Below are positions 54,126 to 62,966 of a stretch of DNA of 64,000 bases, one piece after another (the first letter of the stretch is position 1; each line of letters starts with the position of its first letter). Source of the DNA: Leptolyngbyaceae cyanobacterium. GTDB taxonomy: Bacteria; Cyanobacteriota; Cyanobacteriia; Cyanobacteriales; Aerosakkonemataceae. The notes beneath the pieces were generated by a model that saw only the letters and a program-made list of their open reading frames with translations, was not told where the DNA came from and searched no databases. The stretch covers positions 1 through 64,000 of the forward strand of contig DATNQN010000067.1 in the NCBI GenBank assembly GCA_036703985.1, in the 5' to 3' direction. A program made the position numbers and the translations under genes.

Positions 54126-55261
54126 TACTTCCCAAAACCTTTACCGCGATTCGCAGAAGGCAAACAGATACATTTTTCCAGTTGAGATTGCAACTTTTCT
54201 TTGTCTAAATCTTGCCCGATTAACACTAATTGGGTTTTCGGTTCACCTTTCCAATCTTCATCTTCGATGGTAAAACGCTTACCGCACAAATGGAAAATGT
54301 GACGCTTAGGACTTTCATCAAACCACAAAATTCCTTTAGCGCGGAACACAGTTGAAGGCAATTGATTATCTAAGAAATGTTGGAATTTCTTAATTGCCAG
54401 AGGCTTATCGCTTTGGAAAGAAATCGAAACAAATCCATCATTTTCTAAGTGATTAGAATGATGGTGGTGATGGTGTTCGTGGTCGTGGTCGTGGGTGCAG
54501 TGACCGTGGTCGTGGTCGCAAGCAGAATGGTCGTGATGTTCGTGGTCGTGATGGTCGTGATGGTCGTGGTCGTGATGTTCGTGTTTTGATTCTTCAGTAT
54601 CAAAATACTTATCAGATTCAAACAAACCAACACTGAGAATTAAAGGCAAAGGTACTTGAGATTTATTAGTGCGAATAATTCTCGCCCCTTGCTTCATATC
54701 GCGAATGCGAATTTCCAGCGAATCAACATCTGCTTCATCAACTAGATCGACTTTATTGAGCAGAATAATATCGCCGTAAGTAATCTGACTGTAAGCAGCT
54801 TGGCTGTTAAATAAATCCAAGCTGAAATTAGCAGCATCTACCACAGTCACGATGGAATCGAGGCGGGTCATATCCCGCAATTCTGTACCTAGAAAAGTCA
54901 ACGCCACAGGTAGAGGGTCTGCTACTCCAGTGGTTTCTACTACTAGATAATCTATCTTATCTTCCCGTTCTAAAACTTTATAAACTGCATTAACCAAATC
55001 ATTATTAATGGTACAGCAGATACAACCATTACTTAGCTCTACCATATCTTCGCCAGTGGTTACGATCAACTCGTTATCGATGCCGACCTCACCAAATTCA
55101 TTCACTAAAACAGCAGTTTTTACACCTTGCTGATTAGTCAAAATATGATTGAGCAGAGTTGTCTTACCGCTACCGAGAAATCCGGTAATAATCGTGACGG
55201 GTAAACCGTGTTTTGGGGCATCCATTACTGGGGATTGGTCTGGAGAAACTGCTGATTGCAT
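54125..55261 (-). CDS. COG0523 (CobW-type) GTPase metallochaperone with His-rich loop
   Basis: G3E-family GTPases deliver metals such as zinc or cobalt to target enzymes. The 378 residues have the P-loop GFLGSGKTT (about 22-30), the metal-binding CICC motif (about 80-83), LVVETTGVADP and NKVD. A His/Asp-rich stretch at about 225-275 comes before the C-terminal CobW domain. The closest role by architecture is zinc transfer (ZNG1-like), but cobalt or nickel is possible. No Zur-like operator was recognised upstream, where cysS diverges. Confidence 0.9.
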   Translation of the reverse strand: MQSAVSPDQSPVMDAPKHGLPVTIITGFLGSGKTTLLNHILTNQQGVKTAVLVNEFGEVGIDNELIVTTGEDMVELSNGCICCTINNDLVNAVYKVLEREDKIDYLVVETTGVADPLPVALTFLGTELRDMTRLDSIVTVVDAANFSLDLFNSQAAYSQITYGDIILLNKVDLVDEADVDSLEIRIRDMKQGARIIRTNKSQVPLPLILSVGLFESDKYFDTEESKHEHHDHDHHDHHDHEHHDHSACDHDHGHCTHDHDHEHHHHHHSNHLENDGFVSISFQSDKPLAIKKFQHFLDNQLPSTVFRAKGILWFDESPKRHIFHLCGKRFTIEDEDWKGEPKTQLVLIGQDLDKEKLQSQLEKCICLPSANRGKGFGK

Positions 55262-55408
55262 AACTGGGCTGTCGAAAACGTCGGAAAATGCGAGGATGGA
55301 ATTACTGTACGTTAAGTACTAGTATTGAAGTTTGGGTTAACATCCAGGTTACCCTCCCTTATTATTGCGTAGCTTTTCGATTACCTGCCGAATTACCGTG
55401 ATTTGATT

Positions 55409-56890
55409 ATGACCCTAACGCTTTACAATACGCTGACTCGTCGCCAAGAACCTTTTGAACCACTAGAACCGGGCAAGGTTAAAATGTATTGCTGCGGCGT
55501 GACGGTGTATGACTACTGCCATTTGGGTCATGCGCGTTCATATATTGTTTGGGATACGGTGCGGCGCTATTTGCAGTGGCGCGGTTATGACGTGCGCTAC
55601 GTACAGAATTTCACCGATATTGACGATAAAATCCTCAACCGCGCCAGAGAAGAAGGTTCATCGATGGAAGCGGTAGCCGAAAAGTACACTCAGGCGTATT
55701 TTGAGGATATGAAACGCCTGAATATTATGGAAGCAGATGAGTATCCCCGCGCAACTCATACCTTAGATGGAATTAAGCGTTTAATTCACGAGTTGGAACA
55801 CAAAGGTTTTGCTTATCCGGCGCAGGGGGATGTTTATTATAAAGTGCGCGAATTTCCCCACTACGGTAAACTTTCCGGTCGCCAATTGGAGGATATGCAG
55901 GCGGGGGCGAGTGGTAGAGTGGAAGTGGCAGACCCGGAGGCGGCGAAGAAAAAAGACCCGTTTGATTTTGCGCTGTGGAAGGCGGCGAAACCGGGTGAAC
56001 CTTTCTGGGAGTCGCCTTGGGGCGCGGGTCGTCCGGGATGGCATATTGAATGTTCGGCGATGGTGCGCGATCGCTTAGGCGATACAATAGATATTCATTG
56101 CGGCGGCGCAGATTTAGTTTTTCCTCACCACGAAAACGAAATTGCCCAATCGGAAGCGGTAACTGGTAAATCTTTAGCAAATTACTGGTTGCACAATGGC
56201 ATGGTAAATGTTGGCGGTGAAAAAATGTCTAAATCTTTAGGCAATTTCACTACAATTCGCCAACTTTTAGATGCACCAAATGCACCACAACCAATGGCAA
56301 TCAGGTTATTTGTTTTGCAAGCAAATTACCGGAAGCCAATTGATTTTACCGCCGAAACAATGGAAGCAGCCCAAAATAGTTGGAATACTCTTAAAGAAGG
56401 GTTGTTTTTTGGTTATCAATACGGTTCTCAACTTGGTTTAAATCCTGATGAGGTGCGTTACGCTATCGCTAACACACCCTACGCAGCTACTCCGAACGTT
56501 GGGAAATTTCAAGAGGCGATGGATGATGATTTCAATTCGCCAGCAGCTTTGGCAGTTTTGTTTGAAATAGCTAAAGAGTTGGGGAAAGAAGGAAATATTT
56601 TGGTGCATGAAGGGAAAACCAAAACATCGCCGGAGGAATTAAAACAACAGTGGCAAACTTTGGTTACTCTAGCAGGAGTGTTGGGATTAGAAGTCAACCC
56701 AGAGGAGGCGAAAGCGCCCGAAACTAGTGGCGGTTTAAGCGATGCAGAGATTGAAGCTTTGATTCAACAACGGCAAGATGCCCGAAAAGCGAAGAACTTT
56801 GCAGAGAGCGATCGCATTCGCAACCTACTCAAAGATAACGGTATCACTTTAATCGATACTCCGCAAGGTACGAGGTGGCATCGGGGTTAA
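55409..56890 (+). CDS. cysS: Cysteinyl-tRNA synthetase
   Basis: It charges tRNA-Cys. The 493 residues have the HIGH motif as CHLGHARSY (about 36-44), a zinc site (CCGVTVYDYC; CGGADLVFPHHENE), KMSKS in GEKMSKSLGN and a C-terminal anticodon-binding helix bundle (LIQQRQDARKAKNF). ATG 55409 is chosen over TTG 55403. It is divergent from the His-rich COG0523 gene, itself often a zinc-supply protein, while CysS needs zinc; the link is suggestive only. Confidence 0.96.
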   Translation: MTLTLYNTLTRRQEPFEPLEPGKVKMYCCGVTVYDYCHLGHARSYIVWDTVRRYLQWRGYDVRYVQNFTDIDDKILNRAREEGSSMEAVAEKYTQAYFEDMKRLNIMEADEYPRATHTLDGIKRLIHELEHKGFAYPAQGDVYYKVREFPHYGKLSGRQLEDMQAGASGRVEVADPEAAKKKDPFDFALWKAAKPGEPFWESPWGAGRPGWHIECSAMVRDRLGDTIDIHCGGADLVFPHHENEIAQSEAVTGKSLANYWLHNGMVNVGGEKMSKSLGNFTTIRQLLDAPNAPQPMAIRLFVLQANYRKPIDFTAETMEAAQNSWNTLKEGLFFGYQYGSQLGLNPDEVRYAIANTPYAATPNVGKFQEAMDDDFNSPAALAVLFEIAKELGKEGNILVHEGKTKTSPEELKQQWQTLVTLAGVLGLEVNPEEAKAPETSGGLSDAEIEALIQQRQDARKAKNFAESDRIRNLLKDNGITLIDTPQGTRWHRG

Positions 56891-56951
56891 AGTAAATTTA
56901 AAAACCGCAGATGCACGCAGATAAACAAGGATAAATCTGCGTTGATTTACT

Positions 56952-57016
56952 GTTTGTAGTAAGGACTTCAGTCCTCATGTTAAGGCGCTGAGAGGACTAA
57001 AGTCCTCACTACAAAC
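56952..57016. repeat. 65-bp element with perfect 9-bp terminal inverted repeats
   Basis: GTTTGTAGT (56952-56960) and ACTACAAAC (57008-57016) bound two dyads, AGGACTTCAGTCCTC and GAGGACTAAAGTCCTC. It is related to 18762-18851. It looks like a miniature non-autonomous element; no transposase is in the window. Confidence 0.8.
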
Positions 57017-57173
57017 CAGCTTTATTATCAGTAATTAAACGGGCATAATATAAACTCATACTTCAGAAGGTTACACCCGCCAAAGTAACTTGCCATCCTA
57101 ATAGATAAAGTTATTTTTTAAGTGAACTTGCGATTCAGTAACTCGCTTTTAAGAGTTACCCAAATGAAAACTT

Positions 57174-58316
57174 ATGTCTAAGCAACGCTTAACTATTTCC
57201 TTATCTAACTTATTGATAATTATCGGTATCGGCTTACTTTTGGCGCTGTTATGGCAAATTAGGAGTTTGCTAATTATCCTGATGGTTTCCATCGTGATGG
57301 CTGCTACGATTGCACCCATCGTCAATGCTGCCGAACGGTTGCGACTACCTCGTTGGCTAGCAGTCATCACTGTATATTTAATTCTAATTGCGATCGTAAC
57401 AGGTGGAGGAATATTAATTGGCCCCGCCGTGATTGACCAAATTCAACTCCTTGCCTTCAATACACCAATTTACTTAGAAAATCTCCAAGCTTTAGCCGAA
57501 AATTGGGTAGTAAAATTTTATGACGGCAGACCGGAATTAATCACTCAACTAGTCGATACCCAAGCTTTAACCACATGGGTGTTTCGTTCCTCCCAAGAAA
57601 TATTCCTTCGTTCTGTTGACATCACCAAAGGAATAGTCGGTGGAGTTCTCAGCTTTATTTTAGCTTTATTAATCTCCGGCTACATGGTCGCGGATAGTAC
57701 CAACCTCATCAAAGGTTTAGTACAATTATTTCCCTCACCTTGGGAGGAACGCCTAGCAGCGCAGGTGATTCCGATGCGCGATCGCATGGGCGGTTACATT
57801 CAAGGTAGAGTAGCAGTAGCTGCCATCTTGGGCATTGCCGTTAGTTTCGGCTTAAGCATTCTAGGATTATCCGATTTTGCACTAGGATTGGGTGCAATAG
57901 CAGGCGTTACCGACTTAATCCCCTTTTTTGGGCCGATTTTAGGTGCCATTCCCGCTTTAATCGTCGCCCTTTCACAAGGAGGCTGGACTTTTTTGTGGGT
58001 ATTGCTATTATTTATAATTGTTCAAAATTTAGAAACCTACTTACTAGACCCCATATTAGTGGGTTCTTCCGTCAAAATACATCCCCTGTATCAACTCTTA
58101 GCAGTACTGGGAGGAACCCAAGTTTTAGGCATCATTGGCGCTTTAATAGTTCCCCCTTGGGTTGCAGGAGTCTCCGTTTTAGTAGACAATCTTTATTTAC
58201 AACCAAAACTGATGGCAAAACAACCACCAAAAACTCTATCTACCCAAGAAGATGCTATTAATACCGAATCGCCCCTCAATACATTATCCGTAAATTCATC
58301 TACTTTGAAAAGTTAA
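57174..58316 (+). CDS. AI-2E family (PerM-like) transporter
   Basis: This 380-residue integral membrane protein has paired helices at the N-terminus (LLIIIGIGLLLALLWQI, SLLIILMVSIVMAATIAP), a large loop (about 90-150) and four or five more helices. The family motif DLIPFFGPILGAIPALIVAL is present. Members export small molecules or sodium; AI-2 export is known for one only. The polar tail of ~40 residues is not conserved-looking. Confidence 0.88.
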   Translation: MSKQRLTISLSNLLIIIGIGLLLALLWQIRSLLIILMVSIVMAATIAPIVNAAERLRLPRWLAVITVYLILIAIVTGGGILIGPAVIDQIQLLAFNTPIYLENLQALAENWVVKFYDGRPELITQLVDTQALTTWVFRSSQEIFLRSVDITKGIVGGVLSFILALLISGYMVADSTNLIKGLVQLFPSPWEERLAAQVIPMRDRMGGYIQGRVAVAAILGIAVSFGLSILGLSDFALGLGAIAGVTDLIPFFGPILGAIPALIVALSQGGWTFLWVLLLFIIVQNLETYLLDPILVGSSVKIHPLYQLLAVLGGTQVLGIIGALIVPPWVAGVSVLVDNLYLQPKLMAKQPPKTLSTQEDAINTESPLNTLSVNSSTLKS

Positions 58317-58342
58317 AAAAATGCCTAATTTTTGAAAATAAA

Positions 58343-58440
58343 AACCGTAAAAATAAAAGCCCCGGAGGAAATCCTCCAGGGCTTAACCAGGGTGCATCTA
58401 CCATACATTTCTACTCCTTTTATTACTACCTATCCGGAAC
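58343..58440 (-). ncRNA. Candidate small RNA or leader peptide ending in a strong terminator
   Basis: On the minus strand AAGCCC-T-GGAGGA / TCCTCC-G-GGGCTT (58357-58384) form a 12-bp stem with one mismatch, followed by TTTTATTTTT. That is a textbook terminator, yet no minus-strand gene lies upstream. About 27 bases ahead of it AGGAG stands five bases before an ATG (58408) that opens a 27-codon frame (MYGRCTLVKPWRISSG...). A short transcript of ~80-110 nt is therefore likely. I do not recognise a known RNA family. Confidence 0.45.
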
Positions 58441-58549
58441 AATTAATAAAGGATGAAGTATGAAGTAAGAAGTCAGAATTCTCCGAGTCAGAATGAGAGA
58501 GAATTAGTTTGCTCTCACCCACTCACCTCACCTCCCCATCTTCCCAACT

Positions 58550-59359
58550 ATGCCTCAATCTGCCACACTCACCCCATCTTCTCCTCTCTCTCCTACAGTA
58601 TATATTGTAGGAGCAGGGCCAGGAGATCCCGATTTACTAACTGTCAAAGCACAGAAAATTTTAGCCCAAGCAGACGTCATCTTATTTGCCGACTCATTAG
58701 TACCCAAACAAATATTGCAAGGAGTGCGAGAAGATGCAGAAATTATCCGCACAGCCAACAAAACCCTAGAAGACATTTTACCCATCATGATAGAACGGGT
58801 AAAACAAGGTAAATCTGTCGTTCGCCTCCACTCTGGTGACCCAAGTCTTTACGGCGCAGTACACGAACAAATGCAAGAGTTAGCAGAAGCAGAAATACCT
58901 TTTGAAATAATCCCCGGAATTAGTGCTTTCCAAGCCGCCGCCGCTAAACTAAAAGTTGAATTAACCGTACCCGAACTAGTCCAAACTATCATCCTTACCC
59001 GCATTAGTGGAAACGCTTCCGCAGTACCAAAAACCGAAGAATTAGCTTCTTTAGCAGCACATCAAGCCAGTTTATGCCTTTACCTAAGTGCCCGTCATAT
59101 CGAAGAAGCACAAACCAAACTGATAGCACATTACCCATCCGATACACCAGTAGCGATTTGTTTTCGCTTAGGTTGGCCAGATGAAAAAATCATAGTCGTT
59201 CCCCTCCATCAAATGGCTGAAACTACACAAAAAGAAAACCTCATCCGCACCACTCTCTATTTAATTAGTCCAGCACTAGGAGAAGTAGCGAAATTGCGTT
59301 CCAAACTTTACCATCCCGAACATACCCATATATTTAGACCAAAATCAGCCACAGTTTAA
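58550..59359 (+). CDS. cobM: Precorrin-4 C11-methyltransferase
   Basis: CobM/CbiF methylates C11 of precorrin-4 in cobalamin synthesis using S-adenosylmethionine. The 269 residues have VYIVGAGPGDPDLLTVKA (about 17-34), LHSGDPSLYGAVHEQM, EIIPGISAFQAAAAKL and the SAM-site ILTRISG. A short proline-rich N-terminus precedes the domain. No other cob gene is next to it, as is usual for dispersed cyanobacterial cobalamin genes. No cobalamin riboswitch was seen. Confidence 0.94.
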   Translation: MPQSATLTPSSPLSPTVYIVGAGPGDPDLLTVKAQKILAQADVILFADSLVPKQILQGVREDAEIIRTANKTLEDILPIMIERVKQGKSVVRLHSGDPSLYGAVHEQMQELAEAEIPFEIIPGISAFQAAAAKLKVELTVPELVQTIILTRISGNASAVPKTEELASLAAHQASLCLYLSARHIEEAQTKLIAHYPSDTPVAICFRLGWPDEKIIVVPLHQMAETTQKENLIRTTLYLISPALGEVAKLRSKLYHPEHTHIFRPKSATV

Positions 59360-59430
59360 GAGGAATGGGGGGATGAAGAGAAAAGAAACTTTCAATCCTC
59401 ACAATAAATCTACATATACATCTACATCTG

Positions 59431-59508
59431 CGTACCCTACGGGAAGGGTAACGCTTATATCTGTGTTCATCTGCGTTCATCTGTGGATATCTGTGGTAAA
59501 AAAAACAT
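59431..59508. repeat. GCGTACCCTACGGGAAGGGTAACGC hairpin inserted in an ATCTGTG repeat
   Basis: 59430-59454 is a small palindromic element flanked by ACATCTG on the left and TATATCTGTGTTCATCTG on the right, as if inserted in the ATCTGTG repeat family also at 1046 and 36702. The spacer between cobM and the next gene holds nothing else. Confidence 0.7.
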
Positions 59509-59609
59509 CAGCCCTCCCACAAAACTAATAGTAACCGCTAAAACCTTGATTCTAGACCCTTATTTCACTCTTCCCTAGCCCCTAATCATAAATTGTTGAA
59601 AAAAGCCAA

Positions 59610-60446
59610 ATGAAAAACATCACTCGCCGTCAATTCATCATCGTCAGCACTCTCACAGCAGGCTTCGCCCTAGCAGTTCATCCCATTTCTGCCCAAGTTA
59701 TCAACACGAATACCGACGGCTTAATCGCTGGTGAAGTAAAAATTCCCGTAGAAGATGGAGAAATCCCAGCTTATCGCGCCATGCCTGCCACTGGGCAGAA
59801 CTTTCCAGTCATCTTAGTAGTGCAAGAAATCTTTGGAGTTCACGAACACATCCAAGATATTTGTCGCCGCTTTGCCAAATTAGGTTATTTAGCAATTGCA
59901 CCCGAAATGTTTGCCCGTCAAGGAGATGTTTCCCAACTCAACGATATTCAAGAAATCATCTCCAAAGTTGTTTCTAAAGTTCCCGATAGCCAAGTAATGT
60001 CTGACTTGGATGCCGCCGTGAATTGGGCAGAAAAATCCAGTAAAGGAAATATCAATAAATTAGGAATTACAGGTTTTTGTTGGGGTGGCAGAGTTGTTTG
60101 GATGTATGCCGCACATAATCCCAAACTAAAAGCTGGCGTTGCTTGGTACGGACGTTTAGTGAGTGAATCTACCCCTCTAACTCCCAAGCATCCGATTGAT
60201 ATTGCCCCTTATTTGAAAGCGCCAGTTTTAGGACTGTATGGCGGTAATGATAGCGGCATTCCCAATAATACAGTAGAGCAAATGCGCGAAGCTCTCAAAC
60301 GTGGTAATACTGCTTCAGAAATTATCCTTTATCCCGATACACCGCATGGTTTTTTTGCTGACTATCGCCCATCTTATCGAAAAGAAGAAGCTGAGGATGG
60401 TTGGGAAAAGATGTTAGGTTGGTTTAAAAAGTATGGTGTGGTTTAA
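59610..60446 (+). CDS. Tat-exported dienelactone hydrolase family protein
   Basis: This 278-residue alpha/beta hydrolase has a twin-arginine signal ([20 protein letters not shown] at 6-7) cleaved near AHPISAQ, so it is periplasmic or lumenal. The catalytic triad matches the family: Cys in GFCWGGR (about 152-158), Asp in YGGNDSGIP and His in YPDTPHGFF. The natural substrate is unknown; carboxymethylenebutenolidase is only the family name. Confidence 0.9.
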   Translation: MKNITRRQFIIVSTLTAGFALAVHPISAQVINTNTDGLIAGEVKIPVEDGEIPAYRAMPATGQNFPVILVVQEIFGVHEHIQDICRRFAKLGYLAIAPEMFARQGDVSQLNDIQEIISKVVSKVPDSQVMSDLDAAVNWAEKSSKGNINKLGITGFCWGGRVVWMYAAHNPKLKAGVAWYGRLVSESTPLTPKHPIDIAPYLKAPVLGLYGGNDSGIPNNTVEQMREALKRGNTASEIILYPDTPHGFFADYRPSYRKEEAEDGWEKMLGWFKKYGVV

Positions 60447-60559
60447 AAAGCCCTTATATTCCCAACTTTCCCGGTTTTGCGAATCCTACTTAAGCAAGGC
60501 GTTAATGTGCTACAGATTGGTAAACTTACCGATGTAGGTATTTTGAGGCAGGTAGAACA

Positions 60560-61042
60560 TTGTTAGACGAACAAGCTAAAAAGACAATTTTGCGAAAGAT
60601 TCCCCACGGAATTTACGTCTGCGGCGTCAAGGATGGGGAAGATGTCAACGGCTTTACTGCTAGCTGGGTGATGCAAGCTTCTTTTCAACCGCCGTTAGTG
60701 GTGAATTGCGTGAAAAAGGATTCTCAATCCCATGCGATGCTGAAAGCTAGCGGCGTTTTTGCTCTGAGTTTTCTGGAAGCGGGACAAAAAGAGGTAGCCC
60801 AGAAATTTTTTCAGCCACGACGCCGCATCGGTAATAAGTTTGAAGATGTGGAGTTCTATTTAGGGGGAGAAACTGGCTGTCCCATCATCTCCGATTCACT
60901 GGGTTATGTTGAGTGCAGAGTCGTCGGCGCAGTGGAACATGGGGATCATACCGTGTTTGTTGGTGAAGTAGTTGGCGCTGGCGTTCACCGGGAAGGGGAA
61001 CCGCTTTTGCTAGAAAGTACTGGCTGGAATTACGGCGGTTAG
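60560..61042 (+). CDS. Flavin reductase-like FMN-binding protein
   Basis: This 160-residue protein of the flavin-reductase/split-barrel family has GIYVCGVKDGEDVNGFTASW, CVKKDSQSHAML, FALSFLEAGQKEVAQKFF and EHGDHTVFVGEV. The start is a TTG that gives MLDEQAKK, which fits remembered homologs; no ATG lies nearby. In cyanobacteria the same domain is fused to flavodiiron proteins; here it stands alone. Confidence 0.88.
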   Translation: MLDEQAKKTILRKIPHGIYVCGVKDGEDVNGFTASWVMQASFQPPLVVNCVKKDSQSHAMLKASGVFALSFLEAGQKEVAQKFFQPRRRIGNKFEDVEFYLGGETGCPIISDSLGYVECRVVGAVEHGDHTVFVGEVVGAGVHREGEPLLLESTGWNYGG

Positions 61043-61048
61043 TGTTGC

Positions 61049-61112
61049 TGTAGGGACAGGGCATCATGGAGATAATGCTTCGTGTTAATTTAAATTATGC
61101 TGTGTCCCTACA
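61049..61112. repeat. TGTAGGGACA...TGTCCCTACA palindromic element
   Basis: Perfect 10-bp terminal inverted repeats at 61049-61058 and 61103-61112 have GGCATCATGGAGATAATGC inside. It resembles common miniature elements in cyanobacteria. A six-A run follows. It lies just after the flavin-reductase stop. Confidence 0.8.
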
Positions 61113-61196
61113 AAAAATGTTTGCGATCGACATCAGCATTATAATTACAAAAAACCTTTTCTCACTATTTAACAGTTAGCAATTACCCTTTGAATT

Positions 61197-61547
61197 ATGC
61201 CTCTAATCAAAGTTCAAACTTCTGTAGCATCACCGGAAAAATCACAAGTTGAAGCTCTGTTAAAAAATCTGTCTGCTAAATTGTCTAAGCATTTGGGTAA
61301 GCCGGAATCTTATGTGATGACTGCTTTTGAATCAGATGTGCCGATGACTTTTGGTGGGACTACTGACCCGGTATGTTATATCGAAATTAAAAGTATTGGT
61401 AGCATGAATTCGAGCCAAACTAAGGCAATGAGCCAGGATTTTTGCAAGGAGATTAATCAAAATTTAGGTGTGGCTCCCAATCGTATTTACATTGAATTTG
61501 CTGATGCTAAAGGTGCGATGTGGGGTTGGAATGGGTCAACTTTTTAG
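61197..61547 (+). CDS. MIF/phenylpyruvate-tautomerase-like protein
   Basis: This 116-residue tautomerase-fold protein has Pro2, the catalytic base once Met is removed (MPLIKVQTSV). It continues with LSKHLGKPESYVMTAFE, MTFGGTTDPVCYIEIKSIG and a C-terminal RIYIEFADAKGAMWGWNGSTF typical of MIF homologs. It is cytoplasmic and a single gene. A metabolic role in bacteria is not established. Confidence 0.92.
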   Translation: MPLIKVQTSVASPEKSQVEALLKNLSAKLSKHLGKPESYVMTAFESDVPMTFGGTTDPVCYIEIKSIGSMNSSQTKAMSQDFCKEINQNLGVAPNRIYIEFADAKGAMWGWNGSTF

Positions 61548-61555
61548 GAGCTAGG

Positions 61556-61670
61556 GGCTAGGGTGCAGGGGGGCAGGGGTGCAGGGGGGCAGGGGAGATA
61601 AATACAATTAATCTTCATCCTTCACCCTTCATTCTTCACACTTCATCCTTCATCCTTCATCCTTTATAAT
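61556..61670. repeat. G-rich array plus CTTCATCCTTCA heptamers
   Basis: 61556-61600 repeats GCAGGGGGGCAGGGG units. 61612-61670 repeats (A)TCCTTC units about eight times. Complements of the second type lie at 5357-5385, 6868-6896, 7452-7476 and 58450-58470. It fills the spacer ahead of coaD. Confidence 0.7.
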
Positions 61671-61699
61671 CGCGTCAGTGATTTTCACACTTGTGATCT

Positions 61700-62251
61700 G
61701 TGATTGCAATCTATCCTGGCAGCTTCGATCCGATAACTTTGGGACACCTCGACGTAATCGAGCGAGGGTGTAAACTATTTGAGCGAGTTGTGGTAGCCGT
61801 GCTACGCAATCCGAACAAAACGCCGATGTTTACCGTCCAAGAGCGGATCGAACAGATTCGCCAATCCACGCAGCACATACCGAATATTGAGGTAGACAGT
61901 TTTGATGGTTTAACCGTCAATTATGCTCAGATGAAGCAGGCTTCTGCGATTATCCGAGGTTTGCGGGTGCTGTCTGACTTTGAAAAAGAGTTGCAGATGG
62001 CTCACACTAATAAGACTCTTTCGGATCGGGTAGAGACTGTTTTTCTGGCTACGTCTACCGAATACGGTTTTTTAAGTAGTAGCGTGGTAAAAGAGATAGC
62101 AAGATTCGGCGGTTGTGTCGATCATCTTGTCCCCAAACACGTTGCCCTGGAAATTTACCAAAAATGTTACGCCAAGACACCCCAAGAGTCAGCCCCGACG
62201 GTGACGAACCAAATATCCAAGATGAGTCCCAGCGTGGATCGGCAGGCGTAG
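61700..62251 (+). CDS. coaD: Pantetheine-phosphate adenylyltransferase
   Basis: CoaD makes dephospho-CoA from 4'-phosphopantetheine and ATP. In 183 residues, the TxGH nucleotide motif is in [19 protein letters not shown] (about 5-23). [16 protein letters not shown] and [13 protein letters not shown] are further active-site segments. The start is GTG 61700. The last ~20 residues ([16 protein letters not shown]...) extend past the usual ~160-residue length and overlap the start of the next gene by 88 bases. Confidence 0.95.
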   Translation: MIAIYPGSFDPITLGHLDVIERGCKLFERVVVAVLRNPNKTPMFTVQERIEQIRQSTQHIPNIEVDSFDGLTVNYAQMKQASAIIRGLRVLSDFEKELQMAHTNKTLSDRVETVFLATSTEYGFLSSSVVKEIARFGGCVDHLVPKHVALEIYQKCYAKTPQESAPTVTNQISKMSPSVDRQA

Positions 62252-62838
62252 ATATTCAGCGAGAACTCAACCGTTTAGAGGAAATGATTCTCGATAGTCC
62301 GCGCATTCCACTGACAGGACGCACGATGGTAGATGAGGAACAGTTGCTAGAACAACTGGATCTGATTCGATTGAATTTACCGAATGCTTTTGAGGAAGCT
62401 GAGGCAATTATCCGCGAGAAGGAGGAATTGCTGCTGGCGGCGGAACAGTATGCTCATCAAATTATTGAGAAGGCTGAGCAAAGAGCGGCTCAACTTTTAG
62501 ATGAGACGGGTATTGTTCGGCAGGCTAAGCAGGAGGCGCAACAACTGTGGCAAATGGTGCAACAGGAGTGCGAGGCTGCTCAGGAGCAGACTTTGGCGGA
62601 AATTGAACGGACGCATCGGGAAGCTCAACAGGAGTTGGAGGAGATCCGATCGAAAGCTATTGCAGAGGCAGAAGCGATTCAAAAGGGTGCTGATGAATAT
62701 GCGGAAAGGACTCTGACTAATATCGAGCAGCAAATGAACGAGATGCTGCGGATCGTTCGCAACGGACGCCAGCAACTTCAATTGGGTGATTCTTCTTCTC
62801 AAACTCGTTCTTCCCCGATTCCGCCTAAGAAGGTTTGA
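62164..62838 (+). CDS. DivIVA-like coiled-coil protein
   Basis: This 224-residue protein of the cyanobacterial group found next to coaD has the conserved [20 protein letters not shown] and [19 protein letters not shown] long coiled coil follows, resembling DivIVA or the ATP synthase b stalk ([20 protein letters not shown] through [12 protein letters not shown]). No membrane segment is seen. ATG 62164 lies inside coaD in another frame and gives MLRQDTPRV, similar to remembered homologs; no later start precedes the conserved region. A role in septum or cell-shape organisation is inference. Confidence 0.82.
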   Translation: MLRQDTPRVSPDGDEPNIQDESQRGSAGVDIQRELNRLEEMILDSPRIPLTGRTMVDEEQLLEQLDLIRLNLPNAFEEAEAIIREKEELLLAAEQYAHQIIEKAEQRAAQLLDETGIVRQAKQEAQQLWQMVQQECEAAQEQTLAEIERTHREAQQELEEIRSKAIAEAEAIQKGADEYAERTLTNIEQQMNEMLRIVRNGRQQLQLGDSSSQTRSSPIPPKKV

Positions 62839-62966
62839 GGGAGAGTGGAGAGAAGTCGAAAGTCAAGCATGAAATTCTTTTAATTTTTTACTTCAGACTT
62901 CATCCTTCAGACTTTATCCTTCTCAATGCCCTGTTTAGTCATTAGCAGTTATCGTCAGCCATTAAA

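Noticed and set aside
54470..54600. Runs of His codons taken as a sign of tag or vector contamination
   Set aside because: His-rich loops are normal in COG0523 and LarC proteins, and flanking sequence is native in both genes.
55773..56180. Long minus-strand frames inside cysS
   Set aside because: They are antisense shadows of a GC-richer part of an intact essential gene and show no recognisable domain.
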